From NCBI GenBank assembly GCA_025175895.1, contig CM046001.1:27166314-27230313 (forward strand): 64,000 nt of DNA. Direction: 5' to 3'. Positions 11,361 to 22,309 of this stretch are shown here, piece after piece. Origin of the DNA: Wurfbainia villosa (taxonomy: Eukaryota; Streptophyta; Magnoliopsida; Zingiberales; Zingiberaceae). The notes below the pieces were generated by a model. It was not told where the DNA came from, searched no databases, and saw only the letters and a list, made by a program, of their open reading frames with translations. The translations under genes and the position numbers were made by a program. Position 1 is the stretch's first letter, and every line of letters begins with the position of its first letter.

Positions 11361-11916
11361 GATCCTACACACAAGGTGGTTGGATTGGATGTTAGATTTT
11401 TTAAATTGGTTGTAAGTTGTTAAACCTAGGTCATCTCACCTGTGTCTATATGATCAATCATGTTATACTTATGTGTTTTGTGTGAGATGACTTCCAATTA
11501 AGTGTATTTAGGTTCAAGTAATTTTATGTTAGATTTGGATTTAAACCTAGGCTTGTCAAGTTTACCTTTTCAAGATCATGGCTTCAGTCGTGGCGAGCGA
11601 GGCACGAGGCCTCCTTTTATCGGATCATCGACCACTTCCTTAGACAAAGCCATTTTCAAGAAAATGGTGACTTGACTCACCTAAGACTATCTCCTAGTCT
11701 AACTGGTTATTTTGAAAAGAGGCTCCCGAGGCTCAATCTTTTCAAGAATTTTAGTTGGTTATGTTTTTGAAAAGAGGCTCCCGAGGCTCAATCTTTTTAG
11801 TTGATTATGTTCATGTTCTAAGTGAGTTCACAAGTTTTAAAGTACAAACTTTCTAAGTTAAAGCATGCAATTTCTAAGTTAAAGCACAAACATTCTAAGT
11901 TTAAAACATGCAATTT
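11361..11916 (-). other. Unassigned spacer between Copia gag and protease
   Basis: About 550 bp separate the gag end from the protease motif, with no open frame shared with Copia C (61620-62250). The phrase ttgaaaagaggctcccgaggctcaatcttt is present twice (about 11713 and 11770). On the minus strand the spacer ends in ttgtgtgtag just before the protease codons, which resembles a 3' splice site. Copia C has ttgcatgtag at the same place. Whether this is an intron or decayed coding sequence is unknown. Confidence 0.5.
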
Positions 11917-13552
11917 CTAAGTTAAAGCACAAACATGTTTTGTCTTGGCTCCCCTAGACCGTTGAATCGGTTGGTCTATCCACATAGTGGATTTGGTCCT
12001 GGGAACCCGATGCGGGTTGGATCCTAGAGTTGAAATCAAAAGGTTCTTAGGGACCCATGCTTGGACATGTTTCCTATGTCGACTTACAATCGACATATAC
12101 GACCTATTAGTCGTGTTTGAGTTAAACCCTAGACCACCCTTGTTGTACACGGCCCTTTGAGATCCAAGTAGGAGGTCAAGTCCTTTGGATCCCAAAGTGA
12201 ACCTTTCCAACGTGTTCCTAAGATCTTCGACTTGACTTTTCAAGAGAGAGTTCTCAACTTCGAGCTTTTCAACTCGAGTTGAGTCCTTCTCTTGAACTCG
12301 ACTAGTCGAAGAGGTTAGGGAGACCTCGTGTTTGAGGAGTTTAACCTCCTCAACAAGGGTCTCGACCTTGGACTCGGACTTAGCTAACTTCCTAGACAAA
12401 AACCTAACCGTATTATGTAAAGTATTAAATAAAGTTCGACTTACTTTAAGGGTATCTTTTGAAACGGATGCGTATCCGTGGCTTGACTTGAAGGTAGCTT
12501 CGTAGTCCGAGTCATCCTCAGGTTCTGACTCAAGTTCAGGCTCGGTCTCCGTGTCCGACTCAATTGATTTCGCCATGAAGACGTGGTCTTCGTCTTCTTC
12601 GGATAACGCTTCTTCCCATGTCGCGTTGAGGGCCTTCTTGTGCTTAGGTGCTTGGTGGTTGAGCTTGGGGCACTCGGACTTGATATGTCCAAACTTGTTG
12701 CACTCATAACACCTAATATTGGAACTTTTAGGCTTACCTTGGTTGGGTCGAGTCGTGGTTCGCTTTCGTCCCTTGGCTATCCTTCGAGCTAGGTTCATTA
12801 GTTGTGATCAACTCCGGGTCAACTTCTTCTTCGGACTCGTCTTCCTCCTCGGTTGGTGGTGGCTTGCTTGCGATTTTCTTCTTCTTTGAACCTGCAAACA
12901 AGGCTATACCCCTCTCGGGCTCCGAGTTAGACTGGTCATGAAGTTCAAAATCCGAAAAGAGTTCATCTAACCTAATTTTAGAAAGGTCCTTGGAGACCTT
13001 ATAGGCATCGACCATGGATGCCCATAAGGTAGTCCTTGGAAAAGAGTTTAGGACATACCTTATAAGGTCGCGGTTTTCGACCTTTTGCCCGATTGCGTGT
13101 AGATTGTTGACTATGTCCTGGACTCAGGCGTGAAGTTGTGTCGCGGACTCGTGTTCCTGCATTTTTAGATTATACAATTTATTGAACAAAAGGTCGCGCT
13201 TACATACCTTGGCTTCATCGGTCCTTTCGTGTAGCTCCACTAGTTTTGTCCAAAGATCTTTTGCACTTATGAAGGGGCCGACGCGATTTAGCTCCTCCTT
13301 GGATAGGCCGCATTGAAGGATTTGCATTGCCTTAGCGTTGGCTTAGACTTGTTTTTTTGTCGCAATTGTCCATTGGTCATAATCCAAGGAGTCACCCACT
13401 TCATTAGTCGGAAGTGTGAAACCCGTTTGGATTATGATCCACATCTCGATTTGGGTTTTAAGAAAGCATTCCATCCGACCCTTCAAATAACGGAAGTCAT
13501 CTCCGTTGTAAAACGGAGGTTGGACGGTGCTAAACCCTTTGAGATGGGCCAT
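11917..13552 (-). pseudogene. Copia B gag pseudogene
   Basis: Gag starts at 13552 (MAHLKGFSTVQPPFYNGDD) and has a UBN2-like N-terminal half with MECFLKTQIEMWIIIQTGF and CGLSKEELNRVGPF. The zinc knuckle is RCYECNKFGHIKSECPKL (about 12680-12725). An acidic region follows, with ESDTETEPELESEPEDD, then a coiled coil (LLKHEVSLTSSTSRVQEKD, LEVENSLLKSQVEDLRNTLE). Stops and frameshifts occur near 13343, 13124 and 12790-12735. The protein would be the particle shell and RNA-binding component. The domain order and size match the Copia C gag at 63841. Confidence 0.88.
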
Positions 13553-13772
13553 TAGAACAAAGAACACAAGGAGACGAAGGAAAAAAAAACTAGCAACGAC
13601 AAAAACACACAAAAAGTACCAAGACTCGCGTCTTGGATTAGTAGTGCGGGAGTAAATTTAACAAAGCGAAATAAATCTGAAATAAACAGAAATAAAAAAA
13701 AAATAAATCTGTGAAAAATGGCTAGATTGGTGGTTTCACCAAATCTTAGCAACCCCCGGCTCTGATACCAAT
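13553..13772 (-). other. Copia B leader and primer-binding site
   Basis: The leader is AT-rich with the ggttggtaccaagactcgcg-type block shared by all copies. The primer-binding site complement gctctgatacca is at 13759-13770, two bases from the LTR start. The minus strand TGGTATCAGAGC matches initiator tRNA-Met. Confidence 0.8.
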
Positions 13773-14864
13773 TGTTGGATTGATACGGTTCGCTAGAGGG
13801 GGAGGGTGAATAGCGATAAAAACTTTTTCTCATTTCTTTCGTTAAAACTCGAGAGAAAATTAATTGCAGCGGAAATGTAAAGTAAATAGAGACAAATAGG
13901 TTTTACTTGGTTCGTAGCCTTCGGCTACTACTCCAAGGCCCTAATGGTCCTTGACCACGCACGGAGGGCAAATACTAAACGAACTCCCTCTCGATGGAGA
14001 TAGGAGTTAAACGAATACAAAAACTCGAGAAAGACTCAAGGTAGAGGGACACTCCCCCTCTCCTTGATATGATTTAAAGCTTGAAATAAAAACAACTTAT
14101 ACAAATTTAAAGATTATACCGACGACTTCAAAGATTGGAGGTTGAAGCTCTAGTCGTCGTCTCGCGGCAGTCAGCTTCAGAGGGATGTCAAGAACTTGGA
14201 AGCTTTTGAATTGATGAAAAACCCTAGGTTTGGCCCTCCTTTTATAGCCTTTAAGCCCCTCATCGAATGGGTCTTTAGCCAATCACAAATGGGCACAAAT
14301 CCCCTTGAAAAATGGTGATAACTCTTGACTGCTCGAGGCTGATCCTTTGACCAGCAGTCGACTGATGGCCATCACCAGTCGACTGATGGCAGCATCAGTC
14401 GAGTGCTAGCCGTAGTCACTCGGATGGATGGGCAATGAGTCCTTGAGTTGGCAATGATCGATGCCGGGCTGCAAGGCAAAGTTAGCTTAAGGAAAACATT
14501 ATTTCGACGGTCGTCGATCGTCCGATCTCGACCTAGACCATCTATAAGAAGTCTTTGGTCGGATCTTCCCTTAAGATCATCCCCGTAAAGAGGATACGAC
14601 CTTACTTACGCTCGCACACACGAGCTTACCTCAGTACTTACGTGTTGCTTCCGGCCTTCCACTCAATTCCTTCGGCTCCCTCCGAAGTCTCTTGAGTGTC
14701 GCCCGACCACCGCGGCTTCCTCCGGGTGTCGCTAGCCTTCAGCTCCAGCGTTGAGACTTTTCTGCACACTTGATTTAGCTCATGAGATAACAATATATGC
14801 TTAACTTTGTATCGTTTGCTATAATCAAAACTTAGGTTTGACTTAGGTGCCTACTGCACCAACA
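13773..14864 (-). repeat. 5' LTR of Copia B
   Basis: TGTTGG...CCAACA, 1092 bp. The minus-strand TATA box is the complement of ccttttatag at 14238-14247. CAGTCGACTG copies lie at 14354-14363 and 14375-14384. At about 14425-14465 the sequence departs abruptly from the 3' LTR (6952-7010) exactly where further palindromes are expected, while flanks agree closely. Confidence 0.88.
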
Positions 14865-15372
14865 GCCTTGACTCCTCGAAGCTGATCATTGACCATCACC
14901 GAATCTTCGACCTCAGCAATGATCGTTTGACGACAAATGAGTCCTCCAAGTCGGCAATGATCGATGCTAGCTGCAAGGCAAAGTTAGCTCAAAGAAAATA
15001 TTATTTCTACGTCCTTCGACCGTCCGATCTCGACCTTGGCCATCGATGGGATGTCTTTGGTCGGATCTACGCTTAAGACCATCCCCGTAAGGAGGATACG
15101 ACCTCACTTACGCTCGCACACACGAGCTTACCTCGTTACTTACCATGTCGCTTTTGCTTTCGGCCTTCCACTCGATTCCTTCGGCTCCCTCCGAAGTCAC
15201 TCGAGTGTCGCCCGACCACCCGACTTCCTCCGGGTGTCGCTAGCCTTCAGCTCCAGCTTTAGCAATCTTCTGCACACTCGATTTAGCTCGTGAGATAACG
15301 ACATGAGCTTAACTTTGTATCGTTTGCTATAATCAAAACTTAGGTTTGACTTAGGTGCCTACTGCACCAACA
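14865..15372 (-). repeat. Copia LTR, second part (continues 5711-6286)
   Basis: The sequence resumes at the 5-bp site gcctt after Copia B and runs to CCAACA at 15372. Both parts together are about 1.08 kb, the normal LTR length of this family. The palindrome region here reads as variants such as cagcaatgatcgtttg. It borders Athila sequence at 15373, so this is the outer edge of the left Copia complex. Confidence 0.85.
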
Positions 15373-16022
15373 CAAGACTATCGAGGAAGTGGAGGAGCTA
15401 ATAGAAGAGGTGGCCCAAAATCACCATCAATGGGCTTCCGAACATAGTCACCCAACTCCTACCACGGGACGATATGTTATCAATTTCATGGACCACATGG
15501 AAGCGAGGTTGGACGCGCTTAGCAAACGGTTCAACTCTTTCAATCTTGTTTCTTCATGTGCGGCCAATGACTTTAGAGAAGGAGAAGCAACGTATCGGAG
15601 GACTACTATGGAGGGTCAAGTGGCTCAGAAGAGAAGATTGAGCATGTCAACGCTGTTGGGGACTATAATCAAAGGCCCAACAACCCAAACTCCAGTACTT
15701 ATAATCCCGGATGGAGGAACCACACAAATTTTTCCTACAGGAATAACTCGGGAAATTTACTACAATTGGGAGGAAATGGGCAGCTGCATCTGCCTGACAC
15801 CCGTCTGGAGAATATGATAGAGAACTTCATTCGGACGCAACGGGAGGCGAATATTGAATTTCAGCGACGACATTCGCAGACAGATACGATGATCGAAGAG
15901 TTAGGATCATCTGTAAGGGATCTTGCCAACAGGAAAAAATCGCTAGAAATTCAAGTAGCTCAGTTCGTCAACTAGATCTCCAAGGTACCAGGGAAACTGC
16001 CAGGAAAATTGGAGGTCAATCC
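15373..16022 (+). pseudogene. Athila-type Ty3 gag fragment, left part
   Basis: Codons spell EELIEEVAQNHHQWASE and later HMEARLDALSKRFNSF. After a frameshift near 15620 they spell NPGWRNHTNFSYRNNSGN, LHLPDTRLENMIENF and SVRDLANRKKSLEIQVAQF. This order is characteristic of the gag C-terminal region of Athila-lineage elements. An in-frame stop occurs near 15974. The gene is cut at 16022 by the TR-GAG element and continues at 32153. Its N terminus would lie left of the Copia complex. It is the outermost host seen in this window. Confidence 0.8.
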
Positions 16023-17537
16023 TGTAGGGGAACGATTGGCCGGCTAGAGGGGGGTGAATAGCCCTCGTACGATGGATGTCGTAATTCGTTCGTTCTTCTT
16101 GCGTTTCTTGTCTACGATTGTCGTTAGCGCAGCGGAATAACAATAATAATGAAACTAACAACAATACACAATCACACAACACAAGATATACGTGGTTCGG
16201 AACCGAATGGTTCCTACTCCACGGGTGAGCTCACCGAGCTCTAGTTATGCGCACGGCACTAACTATAACACTCCTTCTCGACAACACGTCAGAGGTGGAT
16301 AAACCTCTCACAAGCAATTACAATGTAATATAGAAATACAAGCAAATACACAAATACAATACAAAAGAAAACTTTCACCGATCGCTTTGATCGCTTTGCT
16401 TGTTGCTTGCTTTGATTGGCTCTTGAAGGACTGGAATGCAGCAGCAATTCCCCTCCAATAGCTCCACAAAAACCATTGCAAAAACCTCCATCTCGAGCTC
16501 CTTTTATAACTCGTGACGATCAGTTCACGCCTAGCGATCATTGCAAAGGCCCAAGTCGACGCCTCGTAGTCGTTGTCTCACAACGGCCGATCCACGCCGA
16601 CAAGTTCCAACGAATCACCTACCACCGACCGATGATGCCCATCACCGACCGGTGACCCAAGAGTCGATTGCCCGATCGGCTCACGGAGCGCTGCTCGCGA
16701 CACTCCCATCACCGATCATTGCCATCCCTCCATGATCGATCCACCATGGCAATGATCGCTAAGCACAAAACCCTAGCCTTACACCGCCGAACCTTGTCGA
16801 CCGGACTACCGAACCGCACCTATGCTGGGCCGATCGACGTCGGGCAAAACCTCAAACACCAAGTTGTTTGAGCATCTGACCGTCGGGTAAACCCTCAAAC
16901 ATCAAGTTTGAGCCTCCGATACTCAGTCTTAGCCACTTGGCCAAGTCCACCTTATCCCTCATGGAGTTCCCCACCAAAGCTCTCTTCCCTCGGCCTACGT
17001 CCCTCGGATGCGCCAAGTGCACGACTTCGCAACGCCATCCTTCACGTCTCATGCCCTAGAAGTATGCTTCCCTTTGGGCTCACTCCATTCGCTCCCCGTC
17101 CGGCGGTCCCTCGGATGCACCAAGTGCACGGCTTTGCAATGCCATCCTTCACCGACTCAAGGACCCCGAGCCTAGTGAACTTACCAAGTCCTTAAGACTT
17201 CCCATATGCACCAAGCGCACGACTTCACAATTCATTTCTCACCAAGCACCAAGCGCACAGCTTCGCAATGCTTTGGATTTCCCATGCCAAGCACCAAGCG
17301 CACGGCTTCGCAATGCTTTGGACTTTACCATGCCAAGGCTTCCCCCTTGGACTTCCACACCAAGCTCCATGCTTGGATTTTCCATGCCAACCCCATGTTG
17401 GACTCTCCCACACCAAGCTCCATGCTTGGATTTTCCATGCCAACACCATGTTGGACTTTCCCATGACAATCCCATGTCATGAGTTTTGTCTATCATCAAA
17501 ATACCATCAAGGTACTGCTGGGCCGATTGCACTAACA
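16023..17537 (-). repeat. 3' LTR of the TR-GAG element
   Basis: TGTAGGGGAACG...ACTAACA, 1515 bp. The G-run block is near 16044-16063 and the minus-strand TATA box near 16500-16509 (complement of ccttttataac). The U3 part 16523-16870 differs from the partner LTR at every position where that one has CAGTCGACTG, while neighbouring sequence agrees. The outer U3 (17200-17462) contains direct repeats. Confidence 0.88.
17206..17462 (-). repeat. Direct repeats in TR-GAG LTR U3
   Basis: Phrases ccaagcaccaagcgcac + ggcttcgcaatgctttgga recur about every 45 bp. The phrase ccaagctccatgcttggatt + ttccatgccaa recurs twice about 54 bp apart. The same repeats are in the partner LTR (31816-32075). They produce several overlapping open frames that are not genes. 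Confidence 0.7.
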
Positions 17538-19122
17538 ATCTCCCCCTTTTTGATGATTGACAAAACTACCATCTCAAGTCTACCAATTCTCCCATATTGG
17601 CAATTCTCATATCCCAATGAGAATTCCAACGAACCCTAATTGGTAACTTGGTAACTTCTCCCCCTTTTTGACATTACATCAAAAAGGTCCTCCCCAAGGG
17701 TATGAATGTCTCATATCCCAATGAGATCTTACAATCTCTCCCTTGGAGGAACACATGCCTACAATCTTTCTAGTGATCTCATATCACTTAAAGAGAGGCA
17801 ACCCAATTTTTCTCCCATGAGGAAATACACATCCATCTTCCCATGATGGATACCTCCCCCTAGAGGCTTGCTCCCCCTTGACCATTGCACCAACAATGTC
17901 CTTGGAGAGTCCCTAAGCCAATAGGAACATTAAACCAAACAAAATTAAGGCAAAGTTCAACAATGAACTCACATCCACCTTAAAATTGATACTCACCCTC
18001 AACCCAACTCCTAATCCATATCCAATGGATTTCCACCCTCTCTAATGCTCTCCCAAGCATATCCTAGGGTTAGGAGTGGTTAGGGGACCTTAACCTAGCT
18101 GAACATGGGCCTAACCAACAAGATTTACCCGAAATCACTTAGGCGGTCTTGAAATCAGAAATCCATTACATTTCATCGATCGCTGCCAATCCATAGCGAT
18201 CGATCGATAATCGTGATTTCAGCATTTCAGAAATGGATTTCCGAAATCCATAAGTAAATATACGTAATTTTAAAAATCTTGAAAATGCATACGTATAATA
18301 CTTATCCTAAACACTATGGGTGAAAAATATTGGAAAATTATTTTACCCACTAAATTAGGAGATTGATACAAAGTTCAAAAGTTTAGAAAAGCTTCAATAA
18401 AGAGCCCTCTTTGTATCATCTCATTCAATGGTGATAGCTATCAAAAGATAGGCTTCACCAAGGTTTTTCAAAATGTTTTCAAAAAGTTTTCAAAACCTTT
18501 AATTTCTTTTCCTTAAACATCTCACTTATATCTAGATGTGTAAAAACACATTCAAGGCAATTAATCTAGTGAGATGTGGGTTTTTGTTCTTTAAAATGGT
18601 CTCATGCATATTTCTAGGCAATATTATTTGATTCCCATCAAATCATGCCATAGTCCTTAACTCCATTTTAATTCATGCATGATATGATTATGGCATAGAT
18701 ATGATATAGATAAAAACATATGCCAATATCATGATGTCATGGCATGTGAATGAAACTTAAGCATACATGACATCTAAACATAAATCTAAACATGATCATG
18801 ACATTTTATAGATAAAAATGAAAATGATGTCATGACATGGCAAGGCAAATAAAGCATGGCAAGTAAAATATACTAAGGTATAGAATACCTAAGTGTTAAA
18901 ATTAAATTGTCATTTCTAGGAATTAAATTCATTTTGCCTTAATGCCATTCATTTCCCTAGTGTGCCAAAAACCCAAAATGGCACACCAATACCTCTAAGA
19001 CCTAAATGTGCCAATTTAAATCATTTTTAACTTCTCAAGCACATTGGCACACCCTAATGTGTCAACTCTACTATGGTTAGGTTAACTACTCATCCACTTA
19101 GGGTTGACACACCCTAACCCAT
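17538..19122 (-). other. Noncoding internal region of TR-GAG element with polypurine tract
   Basis: atctccccctttttgatg at 17538-17555 is the complement of the polypurine tract. The following 1.57 kb is AT-rich and non-coding on both strands as far as I can see, with many catgatatgacatgg-like phrases (18620-18850). In an autonomous Copia element pol would stand here; no trace of its motifs is seen. Confidence 0.7.
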
Positions 19123-20703
19123 TTAGCGTGAATCGATCACGCTTTTAGGAACCCAATATCTATTGGAGCTCCTTGGGTTAACAAGGTATTCTCTAGGGAT
19201 AACTTCCCTAGATACCTTCCTAATGACCCTTTTAGACTTTGAAGCCATAGTCTTTTGGGTCTTTCCTAGGTCAACTCTAGAGGTGACTCCTCCATTGACC
19301 TTCTTAGTGGCTTTCTTGATTTTTCTTAAGTCCTTAGCCACTAAACACACACCATGGCTAGACTTAGGGATGACTTCTCTATTAGCCTTGGTTTTTCTAG
19401 ACCTAGATGTTGTTCCATAATTAAATGGAACATTATGGTAGGACATAGGTTTGTGACCCAAACCCTTCTTGCCCTTAGATATTTCTTGCTTTCTAGGTCT
19501 TGACTTTTGGACATTTGACCCCTTAACCGAATTTGATATTATTTCTAGGGTCTTCTCCAATTTTTCTAGCCTTAACCTCAAGGCTTGGTTTTCTAGCTCT
19601 AATTTCCTCAATTTTGAATTTTCACTAGATTTTTGAGGAATGATTTTCTTTTTAGGCATGTGCCTAGATTTCTTGGGATTAACACCCAAGTTTTCTTCAA
19701 TTCTCCTAATTGACTCCCTAGGTAAAATAGATCTAGTGTTTTGAGTCCTAGGTTTGTCCTTAGTTATATGAACATGCTTGGCACCTAGACAATACACCTT
19801 ATTATTTCTCTTAGCATGCTTTTCATTGATAATAGCAAGAGAACTAAAATAATTTTTAGCATGCTTTTTGACTTTAGGAATTAAAGGTGCATTAACTAAA
19901 TGTACCTTAGGGTTAGCTTTAGGAGCTCCCCCTACATGAATTGCACCTTCTTGCCCTTTCTTCCTCCCCCTAGGGCATTGGCTTCGGTAGTGTCCCTTTT
20001 GATTGCATTTGAAGCACACAATGTGCTATTTGCTCTTGATTTTGGGAACACCGACATCCTTTGACTTTGGGTTGATTTTTGGTGTCGATGTCTTCTTCTT
20101 AGCCAATTTAGGGCATTTGCTCTTATAATGCCCTTTCTCCCTACACTCAAAGCATATTATGTGATTTTTATTTAAAATAATAACACTTGAGTTACCTAGG
20201 GAGGTGGTGGAGGCCTCTTCATGATCTTCACTTCTCCCGGATGTGGATGCTTCTTGTTCTTGCTCCGGGATGGAAGATTGTCTTTCCTCCCCCTCAATGC
20301 TAGAGGTTGAGGTCTCCACCAAATCATCAACATCTTCAAATGTTGTGGGTGCTTCTTCTTCGGCATTCTCCTCTACTTGTGCCGATTGGGAATTTTCTTG
20401 GAATTTTATTACCTTATTCCATAATTCCCTTGCATCCCTATAAACACCCAATATAGACCAAATAGTGTTAGGCAACAAATCACTAATCAACTTGATTACC
20501 TTGAGATTTGTCTTGAAGTCTTTGATTTGGTCTTGGGTCCATTTTGACTTCTCAATTGGCTTGTTGTACTTGTCCCTAGGCATTTCAAAACCGTTTTCTA
20601 TAATAATCATAAAATCAAAATCGGTTTCTAGATATACCTCCATCCATTTCCTCCACCAAGCAAAATCTCCATCGAAATTCGGTGGATGGATGAGGCCGGC
20701 CAT
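19123..20703 (-). pseudogene. TR-GAG gag with two CCHC knuckles and one stop
   Basis: The frame runs from ATG at 20703 to 19123, about 526 codons, interrupted by a single TAG at 20026-20028. The N-terminal part is Copia gag-like (MAGLIHPPNFDGDFAWWRKW, ELWNKVIKFQENSQ). A Ser/Glu-rich segment follows (20200-20400). The first zinc knuckle is CFECREKGHYKSKC, the stop follows 30 residues later, and the second knuckle is CFKCNQKGHYRSQC. After it come a Lys-rich region and a leucine-rich coiled coil (KLRKLELENQALRLRLEKLE). It is long and otherwise open in an element lacking pol. It probably binds and packages element RNA. The stop may be recent, a readthrough signal or a read error. Confidence 0.85.
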
Positions 20704-20742
20704 TTTGTAGTGCTCTCGTGACGGTTAGTCCTTGAAGAGCGA

Positions 20743-20758
20743 CCTCGCTCTGATACCA
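20743..20758 (-). other. Primer-binding site of TR-GAG element
   Basis: The minus strand reads TGGTATCAGAGCGAGG, matching the 3' end of plant initiator tRNA-Met over 12 bases, with one apparent mismatch in the next four. It lies two bases from the LTR at 20761. Confidence 0.85.
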
Positions 20759-20760
20759 CT

Positions 20761-20900
20761 TGTAGGGGAACGATTGGCCGGCTAGAGGGGGGGTGAATAG
20801 CCCTCGTACGATGGATGTCATAATTCGTTCGTTCTTCTTGCGTTGCTTGTCTACGATTGTCGTTAGCGCAGCGGAATAACAATAATAATGAAACTAACAA
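20761..20900 (-). repeat. 5' LTR of TR-GAG element, first 140 bp
   Basis: It starts TGTAGGGGAACG and matches 16023-16160. It is broken at 20900 by the CACTA element; caa at 20898-20900 is the left copy of the 3-bp target duplication. Confidence 0.9.
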
Positions 20901-20913
20901 CACTACAAAAAAA

Positions 20914-21545
20914 CTATTTTTTGGCGACGAAATTTAGCAACGAATTATTTTCGTTGCAAATCTGCAACAAATATAGCGACGAATTTTAGGTTTCGTCACA
21001 AATTTGTAACGAAATAAATTTTCGTCGGCAATTTGCGTCGAAAAATAAATTCGTTGCAAATTTCTGCAACGAATTATGAATTCGTTGCACATATTTGCGA
21101 CGAATTTATTTTTTCGTCGCCAATTTGCGACGGAAATAATTTTTGTCATATAATTTAGCGACGAATTCAGAATTCGTCGCAGATATTTAATTTATTTTTA
21201 AAAAAATAGGAAACACGAGTTAATTTTCAAATATTTTGCAATGAATTCGAGGATTCGTTGCAAAATAGCAACGAATCAAGGATTCGTTGCAAAATTAATA
21301 TTAAAAAATAAATTAACGTTTTAAAAAGTTTAAAATATTTGTTTTTAAAAAATTGCAATGAATCCTGGATTCGTTGCAATTTTGCAACGAATCCGTGGAT
21401 TCGTTGCAAAGTTAATATTAATATTAAAAAATAAATTAACGTTTTAAAAAGTTTAAATTTTTTTTTTAAATTTCCAACGAATCCAGGATTTGTTGCAAAT
21501 TTGCAACGAATCCTGGGATTCGTTGCAAAATTTTAAAAAAAAAAT
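20914..21545. repeat. Left subterminal repeats of CACTA element
   Basis: Many copies of gcgacgaatt, gcaacgaatcc and the inverted ggattcgttgc/aattcgtcgc occur every 20-40 bp. Those past 21230 are arranged as facing pairs (gcaacgaatcc...ggattcgttgc). More copies lie at 22146-22290. In En/Spm the subterminal repeats bind TNPA; the same use here is inferred from position. Confidence 0.85.
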
Positions 21546-21551
21546 TAAAGT

Positions 21552-21890
21552 TTTTAACAGTCTTCTAAAAAGCGCTAGACGGTAGGTGGGCGGTCACTCG
21601 CCGCCTAGCGGCTAGGCGACCGCCTAGGCAGTTTCTAGGCGGTCGATTTTTTAATATTTTAAATATAATAATATATAAAAAAATTAATATATTAGGGGCA
21701 CTCAAAAGTCAAAACTCACTTTATAGCCTCCACATGCATGTAACAAATAACAACTAACAACAACTCAACAAGTAACAAGAATATTAAAAACGTTTAAGAT
21801 TGTAAACAATAAAAATTGTAAAATATAAGAATTAAAAACATAATTGCAAACAATATTAAAAATCCATTGCAATAATAATAATAAGAATTG
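21552..21890. other. Inserted-looking AT-rich block with cctaggcggtcg repeats
   Basis: This block interrupts the subterminal repeats. It opens with ggcggtcactcgccgcctag and ggcgaccgcctaggc, which can fold back on themselves, followed by about 230 bp of very AT-rich sequence. It may be a fragment of another small transposon. I find no matching terminal repeat or target duplication, so its origin is open. Confidence 0.4.
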
Positions 21891-21895
21891 GAAAT

Positions 21896-22100
21896 GTGCG
21901 ACACGCCCATGTCAAATGTGCGACACGCCTTGGCATGGGCGTGTCGCACATTTCTCACCGGCGCGACACGCCTGTGCCCTCATTTGGCACGGGCGTGTCG
22001 CACAGTTCTCCCCGGCGCGACACGCCTGTGCCCTCATTTGGCACGGGCGTGTCGCACCGGCGCGACACGCCTGTGGCATGGGCGTGTCGGGGGCGTGTCG
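21896..22100. repeat. Palindromic GTGCGACACGCC cluster in CACTA 5' region
   Basis: About ten copies of gcgacacgcc or its inverse ggcgtgtcgc lie within 205 bp (e.g. 21896-21907, 21918-21929, inverse 21938-21949, inverse 21992-22003). The pairs face each other around tgtgccctcatttggcacg-type spacers. It is GC-rich within AT-rich surroundings. It could be a second set of transposase-binding sites or a promoter element. The overlapping frames here are repeat artefacts. Confidence 0.7.
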
Positions 22101-22309
22101 GTTGCTGTTGAGCGCTGGAACGCCTGATTTTTTTAATTTTAATTTAGCAACGAATCCGTGGATTCGTTGCAAATTTTTGCAACGAATCTACGGATTCATT
22201 GATAAATTAAAAATAAAAAATAAACTTAACATTTTAAAAACATTAATTTTTTTTTTAAAATTTTGCAACGAATCCTGGATTCGTTGCAAAATTTAATTAA
22301 CTTACCCTG

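Larger units (their letters stand above)
6287..14864 (-). mobile_element. Full-length Copia element B (SIRE/Maximus-like)
   Basis: This is an 8.58-kb element on the minus strand with two LTRs (6287-7402 and 13773-14864), a polypurine tract, pol, gag and a primer-binding site in the standard order. The flanking 5-bp sites are gccat (6282-6286) and gcctt (14865-14869), a target duplication with one mismatch. It inserted into an LTR of its own family. The integrase-before-RT order identifies Copia. The UBN2-like gag with a long coiled coil and the IGDPNLGVRTRASYRN linker before RT suggest the SIRE/Maximus lineage. All genes carry stops or frameshifts, so it is not autonomous now. Confidence 0.88.

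Noticed and set aside
15389..16541. Host gene with exons at 15389-15975
   Set aside because: The peptide matches the Athila gag pattern and continues across the TR-GAG target duplication at 32153, so it is a transposon relic.
17225..17639. Several overlapping frames in the TR-GAG LTR (repeated in 31802-32183)
   Set aside because: They come from direct repeats lacking stops; the same phrase is read in three frames and on both strands.
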